64,000 nt of DNA from positions 86,514 to 150,513 of the forward strand of contig QKAW01000033.1 in assembly GCA_003247135.1 (NCBI GenBank). The letters are read 5' to 3'. The notes below the pieces were generated by a model that saw only the letters and a program-made list of their open reading frames with translations, was not told where the DNA came from and did not search any database. Every line of letters starts with the position of its first letter. The first letter of the stretch is position 1. This document shows positions 18,034 through 25,552 of the stretch, in pieces. This DNA is from Spirochaetales bacterium. Lineage in GTDB: Bacteria; Spirochaetota; Spirochaetia; DSM-2461. A program made the position numbers and the translations under genes.

Positions 18034-19668
18034 TTGAAACATTGGCAGGAATTAATAAATACCGAGAATCTGACTGAAGATGAAATAGTTCAGATCCCTT
18101 CATATAACCTCACAAACTTTTATTCAATGATACATTATTATCAGGATAATAATTGGGGTGTAGAGGCTCTACTGTCCGGAACAGGACTTTCTATCAGTGA
18201 TTTTGAAGACTTCTCCAAGTGGGTAAATCCAATACAGAATAAACAGTTAATAGAAAACCTGATTCTTAAAACACCAGTCTTTTTATCCCATAGAATATTC
18301 TATAATATTGGTTTTAAGTGTAAAAAAGAAAACTCCGTTTTAAGTACAATATTTAAATACACTCCCTTTGACTTAATAATGCTGGAGCCAAACAAAATAT
18401 CCAGGAAACTGGACAACTCCTACAAGTTTAACATAGTAAAAAAAGACGGAGACGAATATCTTCTTAAAATTGTTCCGAAGCCCTTTAAAAAAAGTATGGT
18501 TTATGGCCATGAAGTTTACGGATATTTGAGTATATTGGAAGCACTACTTGAGTTAAAAAAAATTAGGGTAAAGAACAAAAAGAGTATATGCTTTTCTGCA
18601 AACATTAAAGAAATAATTGATCAGTATTATACTAATCATGGTTTTGAAGTTTCCGAGAATAATATATTTCATAATAATGAGTTAATAGCACAAAGAAGAA
18701 CTGTTAATATTCTGGGAAGTGACTACCAGGGCTTTGAAGTAGTAAATGATTATACATATTTAGGCGAAACAATTTTTAAAAAAGGTGAATTATATAATGC
18801 ACCCTTCGATCTCTACAGTTGGAAAGTATCAAAAAGATCACTTTTTAGAGAAAAAATTCGTAATGTGCTGCTTAAAATAATGCATAAAAGTATAAGTGTT
18901 ATTGAGAAACAGCTTGAACTGAATAACAAAAAAGCACAGGATTTATTGCAGTTGACAAATGTAGTAAATATCGAAAAAAGGAACAGGGAACTACTGCTGG
19001 CAAAGATTGTCCATGAGATAAAATCTCCACTAGCCAGTATTGTTATGTTAATTGATTCACTGGATGAGGAGATACCCCAATGTTCCAATTTTATTAAAGA
19101 GGGCTTTACAATACTTGAAGATAAAAGCAATAAACTTATCAATTTTGTAGATAACGTAATGAGTTATTTTAACATAGATAACAATAATTTCGATCTAAAT
19201 ATAGAAGTTATCGATCTTGCTTTTTTAATGAGCGATGTTCTGGATAATTTTGAACATGTAAAAATATCCAGTGGAACATCATTAATATGTAAAATGATGC
19301 CGGACAAATATATTGTGAATGGTGATTATTACAGACTTCTTCAAGTCTTTCTGAATATTGTAAGTAACAGTGTAAAATTTACCAGAGATGGAGAAATTAT
19401 AGTAGAAGCAGATTTTTATGATAATTATATCTGTATTTCAATTAAAGATACCGGTTGTGGTATTAGCAGTGATAAGATAACTGATATTTTTAACATGTTT
19501 AATATACTTCAGCAGAATCCTGGACACAATCATAATGGTTTGGGTTTAGGACTTTATATTTCAAAGAATATTGTTCTTAAGCATAAAGGCTATATTGAAG
19601 TGGATTCTGAAGTTGGAACTGGTACTGAGTTTAGAATCTTTTTACCTGTTGCAGAGTGTTGTGAGTAA
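18034..19668 (+). CDS. Cytoplasmic histidine kinase with AraC-type N-terminal sensor-like domain
   Basis: A 544-aa kinase without membrane helices. Residues about 1-200 include WGVEALLSGTGLSISDFED...WVNPIQNKQLIENL, a pattern I associate with the N-terminal ligand-binding domain of some AraC regulators (Arabinose_bd-like). A coiled coil (RNRELLLAKI) leads to HisKA with phospho-acceptor His in KIVHEIKSPLAS. HATPase_c follows (N-box NIVSNSVKF, DTGCGIS, GLGLGLYIS). No receiver or response regulator is adjacent. The start is TTG behind GGAAGGG, 50 bases from the divergent dCMP deaminase start. The signal is unknown. Confidence 0.85.
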   Translation: MKHWQELINTENLTEDEIVQIPSYNLTNFYSMIHYYQDNNWGVEALLSGTGLSISDFEDFSKWVNPIQNKQLIENLILKTPVFLSHRIFYNIGFKCKKENSVLSTIFKYTPFDLIMLEPNKISRKLDNSYKFNIVKKDGDEYLLKIVPKPFKKSMVYGHEVYGYLSILEALLELKKIRVKNKKSICFSANIKEIIDQYYTNHGFEVSENNIFHNNELIAQRRTVNILGSDYQGFEVVNDYTYLGETIFKKGELYNAPFDLYSWKVSKRSLFREKIRNVLLKIMHKSISVIEKQLELNNKKAQDLLQLTNVVNIEKRNRELLLAKIVHEIKSPLASIVMLIDSLDEEIPQCSNFIKEGFTILEDKSNKLINFVDNVMSYFNIDNNNFDLNIEVIDLAFLMSDVLDNFEHVKISSGTSLICKMMPDKYIVNGDYYRLLQVFLNIVSNSVKFTRDGEIIVEADFYDNYICISIKDTGCGISSDKITDIFNMFNILQQNPGHNHNGLGLGLYISKNIVLKHKGYIEVDSEVGTGTEFRIFLPVAECCE

Positions 19669-19682
19669 AAAGGAGGGAGTTT

Positions 19683-20228
19683 ATGGAGTTGTTAGTAATT
19701 TCTGATATACATGGGAGTAGTACAGCCCTGGATAAAATTCTTGAAATCTATAATAGCAGGAAATTTGATAAAATTATTATATGTGGTGATGTTTTATATC
19801 ACGGGCCCAGAAATCCTCTACCGGAAGGATATAACCCTAAAGTTGTAGCCGAGAAATTAAACAGTATAAAAAGTGAACTTATGGTTATTAGGGGTAATTG
19901 CGAAAGTGAAGTGGATGAAATGGTTCTAGAATTTCCGGTAATGGGTACATATAGTTACTATAATGTTGGAGAGCATGATGTTTTTATAACCCATGGGCAT
20001 AAATACAATAGGGAGAATCTTCCACCTTTAAAGAAGGATTCAATACTATTAACTGGACATACTCATATTCCAACCGGGGATAAAACCAATGACATCTATT
20101 TCTTTAACCCGGGATCAATATCTCTGCCAAAGGGTGGTTTTGAACCTTCTTATGGAATACTAAATAGTGAAAGCTGGACTGTTTATGGGCTAAATAGTGA
20201 AAAAATTCTTATAGAGACTAAATTTTAA
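19683..20228 (+). CDS. YfcE/MJ0936-type metallophosphodiesterase
   Basis: A 181-aa calcineurin-like phosphoesterase with the full metal-binding set: SDIHGS, CGDVLYHGP, RGNCESEVD, THGHK, TGHTHIP and NPGSISLP. This family hydrolyses phosphodiester model substrates in a Mn-dependent manner; the natural substrate is unclear. The ATG is preceded by AAGGAGGGAG, and the gene follows the kinase by 14 bases, so they are likely cotranscribed. Confidence 0.93.
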   Translation: MELLVISDIHGSSTALDKILEIYNSRKFDKIIICGDVLYHGPRNPLPEGYNPKVVAEKLNSIKSELMVIRGNCESEVDEMVLEFPVMGTYSYYNVGEHDVFITHGHKYNRENLPPLKKDSILLTGHTHIPTGDKTNDIYFFNPGSISLPKGGFEPSYGILNSESWTVYGLNSEKILIETKF

Positions 20229-20255
20229 TGGTATAATAGCTGATTTACTGGATTA

Positions 20256-20307
20256 TTTTGACATTTAATGGTAAATTGTTAAAAATAGTTAATAAATTTT
20301 TGTCAAA
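20256..20307. promoter_or_regulatory. Repeats and TTGACA-like element upstream of the TetR gene
   Basis: A TTGACA at 20258-20263 looks like a -35 element, with a weak A/T-rich -10. TTTGACA here and TGTCAAA at 20301-20307 form an inverted pair, and TTTAATGGTA occurs twice 40 bases apart (20224 and 20264). This is a plausible autoregulatory region for the TetR protein. Confidence 0.35.
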
Positions 20308-20325
20308 TTAAGAGAGGTTTTTACT

Positions 20326-20919
20326 TTGCCTAAGATTGTAGATCATGAAGAGAGAAAAAGAGATATAATGGAGATGGCTCTTACAATCTTTATTGAAGAG
20401 GGGTATACAAATACCAAACTTGCTAATATTGCAGATAAGTGCTGTATTGCCCGTACAACATTATACCAGTATTTTAGCAATAAAGATGATATCTTTAAAT
20501 ATGCAATTAAAACATTTACTGACTCTTTACAGGTAGATTACAAAACTATAGGAACAAGGCAGGATATTAATCCGGATGTAAAACTTAAAATGATAATTAT
20601 GGATATTATCGATGTATGTTTTACAAGACGGGAACTTCTGTTTTTATTACTTGAATTTCTAATTCAGGTAAAGAGTGAAGGTCGTCGTTTTGCCAGAAGT
20701 TTAAATAAAAGAACAATAAGAATAAGAAAGCTTTTCTCTAGAATAATAAGTGATGGTGTAAAAATGGAGCTTTTTAAAGACCTCCACGTACCTAGTATGA
20801 CAGATATCCTTGTAAGCCAGATAGAATCCATAGTCGTTCAGTTGTCCCTAACTGAGCAGTCTACCAGAGAAGAGAATATAGTAAGAATGACATGCTTACT
20901 GGACTGTTTTAAAAAGTAG
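20326..20919 (+). CDS. TetR/AcrR-family transcriptional regulator
   Basis: A 197-aa regulator with an N-terminal TetR helix-turn-helix (TKLANIADKCCIARTTLYQYF) and a helical ligand domain. The start is TTG behind AGAGAGG; no closer ATG precedes the HTH in frame. It is followed after 7 bases by ysxC. The upstream region holds repeats that could be its own operator. Ligand and targets are unknown. Confidence 0.9.
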   Translation: MPKIVDHEERKRDIMEMALTIFIEEGYTNTKLANIADKCCIARTTLYQYFSNKDDIFKYAIKTFTDSLQVDYKTIGTRQDINPDVKLKMIIMDIIDVCFTRRELLFLLLEFLIQVKSEGRRFARSLNKRTIRIRKLFSRIISDGVKMELFKDLHVPSMTDILVSQIESIVVQLSLTEQSTREENIVRMTCLLDCFKK

Positions 20920-20926
20920 GAGCAAT

Positions 20927-21520
20927 ATGATAAATTTTAAGAATGCTAAATTTTCAACAGCATTTAGTGCGAATTCAAAACCTCCTGAAGATCGATTTAT
21001 TGAAGTTGCATTTGCGGGAAGATCAAATGCTGGAAAGTCAAGTTCTTTAAATACATTAACCGGACAGAAAAAACTGGCTAGAACCAGTAGTAAACCGGGA
21101 AGAACACAACAGATAAATTTTTTTGGACTTGACGATAAGAGATTCCTGGTGGATCTGCCTGGGTACGGTTATGCTGCAGTATCAAAATCTTTAAAAGAAG
21201 AGTGGCAGGGTTTAATGGAAGGCTTTTTACGAAGTCGTCAAAGTTTAAGAGGTGTTGTTATTATTATGGATATCAGACATCCATTAAAGGATAATGATAT
21301 TCAGATGATTGAGTGGTGCGACGAAAGAGCACTTCCAATGCATATTGTTCTAACAAAGGCAGATAAGCTTAAAAAGAACAAGATAAACCAGACACTCTTT
21401 GCTGTAAAAAAAGAAATTCAGGATGTTAAAACTGATATCTCAGTTCAGGTTTTTTCTTCTGAGACTTCACTTGGTTTACCGGAACTTAGAGCAAAACTGG
21501 ACGAGTGGATGAGAGAGTAG
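20927..21520 (+). CDS. ysxC: Ribosome biogenesis GTP-binding protein YsxC/EngB
   Basis: A 197-aa GTPase involved in large ribosomal subunit assembly. It has the P-loop GRSNAGKSS, the GRTQQINFF switch region, DLPGYGYA, and the base-specificity motif TKADK. Length and motif order match the family. AGGAGC precedes ATG. The downstream lipoprotein TTG begins directly after its TAG stop. Confidence 0.96.
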   Translation: MINFKNAKFSTAFSANSKPPEDRFIEVAFAGRSNAGKSSSLNTLTGQKKLARTSSKPGRTQQINFFGLDDKRFLVDLPGYGYAAVSKSLKEEWQGLMEGFLRSRQSLRGVVIIMDIRHPLKDNDIQMIEWCDERALPMHIVLTKADKLKKNKINQTLFAVKKEIQDVKTDISVQVFSSETSLGLPELRAKLDEWMRE

Positions 21521-22477
21521 TTGAAAAAAGCAGTTGTTGTTATTGTAACCCTTATGCTAATAGGGTGTTCAAAAAATATCACAAAAATAACAACTGCCAA
21601 AGGTTCCGGATTTATTAATGAACAGGGTAAAGTTGTAATAGAGCCTCAATTCATCTATGCCAAGGACTTTTCTGAAAATTTAGCAGCAGTATCTACCGAT
21701 GGTCTCACTTGGGGATATGCTGATTATAATGGAAACATTAAAATAGATAGTATCTTTGAAAAAGCATTAAGTTTTTCTGAAGGTTTGGCTCCGGTTTCAA
21801 TTGATGGGAGCTGGGGATTTATAAATAATAAGGGGAATATTAAAATTACTCTGAAATATCAGAGTGTATCTCAATTTAAAAATAGTATATCTAGAGTCGT
21901 AATAGATGGTAAAACTGAGTATATAGACAAAACCGGTAACACTGTTCTTACTTCTCCATATAGTTATGCCGGTTTATTTTCTGAAGGTCTAGCTGCTGCT
22001 ATGGAAAATAATAAGTTTGGTTTTATTGACATTTCAGGTAAGATTGTAATTCCATTTAAATATCTCTATGCAATGGATTTTTCAGAAGGCTTCTCTGCTG
22101 TTCGAACTAATTTAAAAAGTGGACATATAGGTAAAGATGATAAATGGCTATCCAGTAAGGATTACAACAGAGTCTTATCCTTTTCAAATGGGTTGGCGTA
22201 TGTAGAAGGAATGGATTTTAAAGGATATATTGACACAAAAGCCAGGGAAGTTTTACGGACAGAGTACGATTTTTGCTACAGTTTTTCCTCCAATCTGGCA
22301 AGAGTTGTTTCTGATTGTAAAACAGGATTTATAGATAAAACAGGTAAAATAGTAATTCCTTTGGAGTATGATCTGGCAACAGATTTTAAAAATGGATTTG
22401 CAACAGTTTTTAAAGATAAGAAGCAAATGGTTATTAATGTACATGGTAAAGTAGTGTATAATTCTGATCATGAATGA
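21521..22477 (+). CDS. WG-repeat lipoprotein
   Basis: A 318-aa lipoprotein (lipobox LMLIGC) built of about eight WG/KWG beta repeats with the pattern GFIDxxGKIVIPxxY...DFSEGLAAV. These repeats probably form a beta-propeller-like surface module for binding. The start is TTG abutting the ysxC stop, with only a GAGAGAG-type ribosome site. Its 3' end overlaps pyrC by 8 bases. Function unknown. Confidence 0.87.
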   Translation: MKKAVVVIVTLMLIGCSKNITKITTAKGSGFINEQGKVVIEPQFIYAKDFSENLAAVSTDGLTWGYADYNGNIKIDSIFEKALSFSEGLAPVSIDGSWGFINNKGNIKITLKYQSVSQFKNSISRVVIDGKTEYIDKTGNTVLTSPYSYAGLFSEGLAAAMENNKFGFIDISGKIVIPFKYLYAMDFSEGFSAVRTNLKSGHIGKDDKWLSSKDYNRVLSFSNGLAYVEGMDFKGYIDTKAREVLRTEYDFCYSFSSNLARVVSDCKTGFIDKTGKIVIPLEYDLATDFKNGFATVFKDKKQMVINVHGKVVYNSDHE

Positions 22478-23462
22478 GATAACAATAATTAAACCCGATG
22501 ATTTTCATATTCATTTAAGACAGGGTTCTGATCTGGAATATTATGCAAAAGAGAGTGAAAAACAGTTTAAACGTGGCATTATTATGCCTAATACTGTTCC
22601 TCCAATAGTAACGGTTAATGATGTAAATAGATATAGAGATGAAATTTTAAAGGTTACAGAGGGTTTTGAGCCACTAATGACTTTTAAAATACTTCCGGAC
22701 AGTGATCCCGGTATAATATCTGAACTAAAACAAAACAAGGTTATAGCTGGGAAATATTATCCTGCTGGAGCTACAACAAATTCAGAAGATGGAATTACTG
22801 ACTGGAAAATTATGAAGCCTGTTTTAAAAGAGATGGAAAAACACGCTATGGTACTTAGTATACATGGAGAAGTTCCTGACTCATTTCTTTTAAACAGAGA
22901 GAGAGATTTTTTGCCAATTTTGGATGAGATACATAGAACATTTCCTAAACTTAGAATAGTTATGGAACATGTCTCTTGCAAGGAGTCAATTGATTATATA
23001 AATTCAGCCCATGATCATGTAGCTGGAAGTATATCATTACACCATTTAATATCAACAATTGAAGATGTTATAAATGATACAAGTATAAAATGTATGCCTA
23101 TCCCAAAAACACCTGAGGATAGAGAGGCTATTAGATTTGCAGCATTTTCCGGGAACAGAAAATTTTTCTTTGGTTCAGATAGTGCTCCTCATAAAGTCGA
23201 AGGTAAAATAGGCTTTAATCCTAAATCAGGAGTTTATACAGCCCCTGTTATCCTTCCTAAACTTGCAGAACTTTTTTATGAAAACGGAGTGTTGGATAAG
23301 CTAGAAAATTTTGTCTCTGTTTATGGTGCCAGATTCTATAAATTACCACTTAACAGAGAGCATATAACAGTTATTAAAAAGCCTATGATAGTTCCAGATG
23401 AGATGTATGGTGTTAGACCCTACCTGGCTGGCAGTGAAATCAGCTGGAGTTTAAAAAATTAG
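22470..23462 (+). CDS. pyrC: Dihydroorotase (class II, PyrC)
   Basis: A 330-aa zinc amidohydrolase of pyrimidine biosynthesis, interconverting carbamoyl-aspartate and dihydroorotate. DFHIHLRQG supplies the first two metal His residues. YYPAGATTNSEDG contains the metal-bridging Lys position seen as KLYPAGATTNS in E. coli, although here it reads GKYYPAG. MEHVSC and FFFGSDSAPH (catalytic Asp) follow. Length fits the short class II form. It is coupled to the WG-repeat gene and to nth. Confidence 0.95.
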   Translation: MNEITIIKPDDFHIHLRQGSDLEYYAKESEKQFKRGIIMPNTVPPIVTVNDVNRYRDEILKVTEGFEPLMTFKILPDSDPGIISELKQNKVIAGKYYPAGATTNSEDGITDWKIMKPVLKEMEKHAMVLSIHGEVPDSFLLNRERDFLPILDEIHRTFPKLRIVMEHVSCKESIDYINSAHDHVAGSISLHHLISTIEDVINDTSIKCMPIPKTPEDREAIRFAAFSGNRKFFFGSDSAPHKVEGKIGFNPKSGVYTAPVILPKLAELFYENGVLDKLENFVSVYGARFYKLPLNREHITVIKKPMIVPDEMYGVRPYLAGSEISWSLKN

Positions 23463-24100
23463 TGGAAAGGATTGATCAAATCTTTACTATTCTTCAGGAA
23501 GAGGTAAAAAAATATAAAGTTCCGGTTGTGGATCTTATAAAGGTTCAGACTGGATCCCCATTTAAAATTCTGGTTGCTACAATTTTATCTGCAAGAACAA
23601 ATGACAGAACAACTTCAGAAGTCTGTTCCAGACTGTTTAAAGTCGTAGAAAATGCTGATGACTTTAATAGATTCTCGGAAGATGAAATAGCCGACCTAAT
23701 ATTTCCTGTTGGATTTTACAAAAATAAAGCACGATTCTTAAAAGAGCTTCCATTGGCTCTTAATGAAAAATTTAATGGAATAATTCCAAAAACTATAGAT
23801 GAACTTGTTACTCTTCCTGGTGTGGGAAGGAAAACAGCTAATCTTGTATTAGCTCAAGCTTTTGAAATACCTGCAATCTGTGTAGATGTTCATGTTCATA
23901 GAATTTTAAACAGAATTGATTATGTGAGAACAAAAACACCCTACGATACCGAAATGCGTTTAAGAAAAAAACTGCCTAAAAAGTACTGGTTAACAGTAAA
24001 TACAGTTTTTGTAATGTTTGGCCAGTATTTATGCAGACCAATAAATCCAAAATGTGATATCTGTCCAATCAATCACCTATGTGCTAAAAAGATAAAATAA
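23462..24100 (+). CDS. nth: Endonuclease III (DNA glycosylase/AP lyase)
   Basis: A 212-aa base-excision repair enzyme for oxidised pyrimidines. The helix-hairpin-helix (LPGVGRKTANLV) contains the catalytic Lys, the catalytic Asp is in VDVHVHR, and the C-terminal 4Fe-4S loop follows C-x6-C-x2-C-x5-C (CRPINPKCDICPINHLC). GTG start shares one base with the pyrC stop. One base separates its stop from the convergent 31-aa ORF. Confidence 0.96.
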   Translation: MERIDQIFTILQEEVKKYKVPVVDLIKVQTGSPFKILVATILSARTNDRTTSEVCSRLFKVVENADDFNRFSEDEIADLIFPVGFYKNKARFLKELPLALNEKFNGIIPKTIDELVTLPGVGRKTANLVLAQAFEIPAICVDVHVHRILNRIDYVRTKTPYDTEMRLRKKLPKKYWLTVNTVFVMFGQYLCRPINPKCDICPINHLCAKKIK

Positions 24101-24101
24101 T

Positions 24102-24197
24102 TTACATCATTAATGGTAAGAAGATCATTGATACAAGTGATACTAAAGAAAGTAAAGATATTGATGATACTACTGCAATTGCTATATTGTTTTTCAT
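24102..24197 (-). CDS. Tiny membrane peptide, 31 aa, unrecognised
   Basis: Not in the ORF track. The frame encodes 31 residues (MKNNIAIAVVSSISLLSLVS...), a short basic N-terminus followed by one hydrophobic helix rich in Ser, Val, Leu and Ile. GGAGG lies six bases before the ATG. It ends one base from the convergent nth stop. The upstream 24210-24340 region is A/T-rich and divergent to the parvulin gene. I recognise no family; a regulatory or toxin-like membrane peptide is possible, but there is no direct evidence. Confidence 0.5.
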   Translation of the reverse strand: MKNNIAIAVVSSISLLSLVSLVSMIFLPLMM

Positions 24198-24341
24198 TTT
24201 ATGCCTCCGTGTTATGATTTAATAATAAATTTAAAATTAAATGGATCCCATGTACCATTTGGCATAATTTGACCTTGTATAAATAGATATCTGTTAGTAA
24301 CATATAATTGTTAAATCAAATTTATATGAAGGATCCCGTAG

Positions 24342-25172
24342 ATGATCAAAGTAAACAACCAGGAATTAAGTAAGAATGAATATCAGGGGGCGTGCTATAA
24401 CTATATGTCCCATACAAGGAAACAGGAATTAACCCCAGAGGATAAATTTATTGTAGCTAATCAATTAGTTGATACATATTTACTGTTAACAGAGGGAAAA
24501 AAGGGGAACTACTTTCCTGAAGATGCAGATGTAGAGAGTAATTTTACTAACCTTGTAGCTCAATTTCCATCCCAAGAGCAATTTGATAACACTTTAAAGG
24601 AGATGGGTGATACTGTAGAGAGTGTAAAAGAGCGACTTAGAGACGATCTTATTTTAAGAGCATATATTGAAGGTGAATTTTATAGTAAAATTTCAATTGA
24701 GAATTCTTCTGTTGAGAATTTTTACAAAGAACATGAGGATAAATTTATCTCTGAAACTCAGGTTAAGGCTTCTCATATTCTTGTAAAAGATGAAGAAACA
24801 ATTAACTCTATTAGTGAAAAACTAAAATCAGGGGACTCATTTGCTGATTTAGCTAAGGAGATTTCTGATTGTCCAAGTGGACAAAATGGTGGCGATTTAG
24901 GATTCTTCGGAAAAGGGAAAATGGTTCCGGAGTTTGAGACAGTTGCTTTTGAATTAGGACTTAATGAGATTTCCGAACCTTTTAAAACAGATTTCGGATA
25001 CCATATTGTAATGGTTACAGATAAGACAGAGGGTGGTAAACAATCCTTTGAAAGTGTTGCTCCAGAGATTAAAAGACACTTGGAGCAAATTGAAGCTCAA
25101 AGAGTTATTTCACAAAAACTCGAACAACTAAGAGCTGAAGCTTCTATCGTAATTGACAGAGAATCCCTGTAG
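24342..25172 (+). CDS. Parvulin-type peptidyl-prolyl isomerase, apparently cytoplasmic
   Basis: A 276-aa SurA/PpiC-like protein. The N-terminal helical chaperone part is followed by one parvulin domain at about residues 140-230 (VKASHILVKDE, FADLAKEISDCPSGQNGGDLG, GYHIVMV). It lacks a signal peptide or lipobox, unlike the second parvulin in this window, so it may act in the cytoplasm like a trigger-factor-type foldase. AAGGATC precedes the ATG. A strong terminator follows the stop. Confidence 0.9.
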   Translation: MIKVNNQELSKNEYQGACYNYMSHTRKQELTPEDKFIVANQLVDTYLLLTEGKKGNYFPEDADVESNFTNLVAQFPSQEQFDNTLKEMGDTVESVKERLRDDLILRAYIEGEFYSKISIENSSVENFYKEHEDKFISETQVKASHILVKDEETINSISEKLKSGDSFADLAKEISDCPSGQNGGDLGFFGKGKMVPEFETVAFELGLNEISEPFKTDFGYHIVMVTDKTEGGKQSFESVAPEIKRHLEQIEAQRVISQKLEQLRAEASIVIDRESL

Positions 25173-25179
25173 TATTTAG

Positions 25180-25209
25180 ATAATCCCAATTTTTGGGATT
25201 ATTTTTTTT
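25180..25209 (+). terminator. Rho-independent terminator after the parvulin gene
   Basis: ATAATCCCAA-TTT-TTGGGATTAT forms a 10-bp stem followed by a run of T. It separates the parvulin gene from the copper module. Confidence 0.9.
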
Positions 25210-25238
25210 ATAAAGAAAGTAAAAAATGATGTTTAATC

Positions 25239-25267
25239 TTGCTTTACATACCCTATAGGGGTATAGT
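25239..25267 (+). promoter_or_regulatory. csoR promoter with embedded copper-repressor operator
   Basis: The -35 TTGCTT and -10 TATAGT are spaced by exactly 17 bases. Between and across them lies ATACCCTATAGGGGTAT (25248-25264), a near-perfect C-tract/G-tract palindrome like known CsoR sites. Binding would block RNA polymerase. The predicted start of transcription falls at or beside the csoR ATG. Confidence 0.75.
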
Positions 25268-25273
25268 GTATCA

Positions 25274-25546
25274 ATGAACAGTGATGAAAGAGAAAAATTA
25301 TGTAAAAGACTTAAAAAAATTGAAGGTCAGGTTAGAGGTGTAGAAATCATGATCAGTGATAAAAGATATTGTATAGATATATTAAATCAGACAAGAGCTA
25401 TTATCTCAGGAATGAAAAAAATTGAGGAGATAATTCTGGAAAATCATATGAAAACATGTGTGTCTGCATCATTCCTGTCTGATAATGGTGATGATAAAGA
25501 GATTAAAATTAAAGAGGTTATTAATTTAATCTCAAAATATAGGTAG
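25274..25546 (+). CDS. csoR: CsoR-family copper-sensing transcriptional repressor
   Basis: A 90-aa all-helical DUF156 protein. The conserved order KRLKKIEGQVRGVE, then Cys in YCIDILNQ, then HMKTC is the CsoR copper site (Cys, His, Cys). It would repress itself and copA and release on Cu(I). No Shine-Dalgarno site precedes the ATG; the -10 element ends six bases upstream, so the mRNA may be leaderless. copA follows after 6 bases. Confidence 0.93.
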   Translation: MNSDEREKLCKRLKKIEGQVRGVEIMISDKRYCIDILNQTRAIISGMKKIEEIILENHMKTCVSASFLSDNGDDKEIKIKEVINLISKYR

Positions 25547-25552
25547 GTAAAT

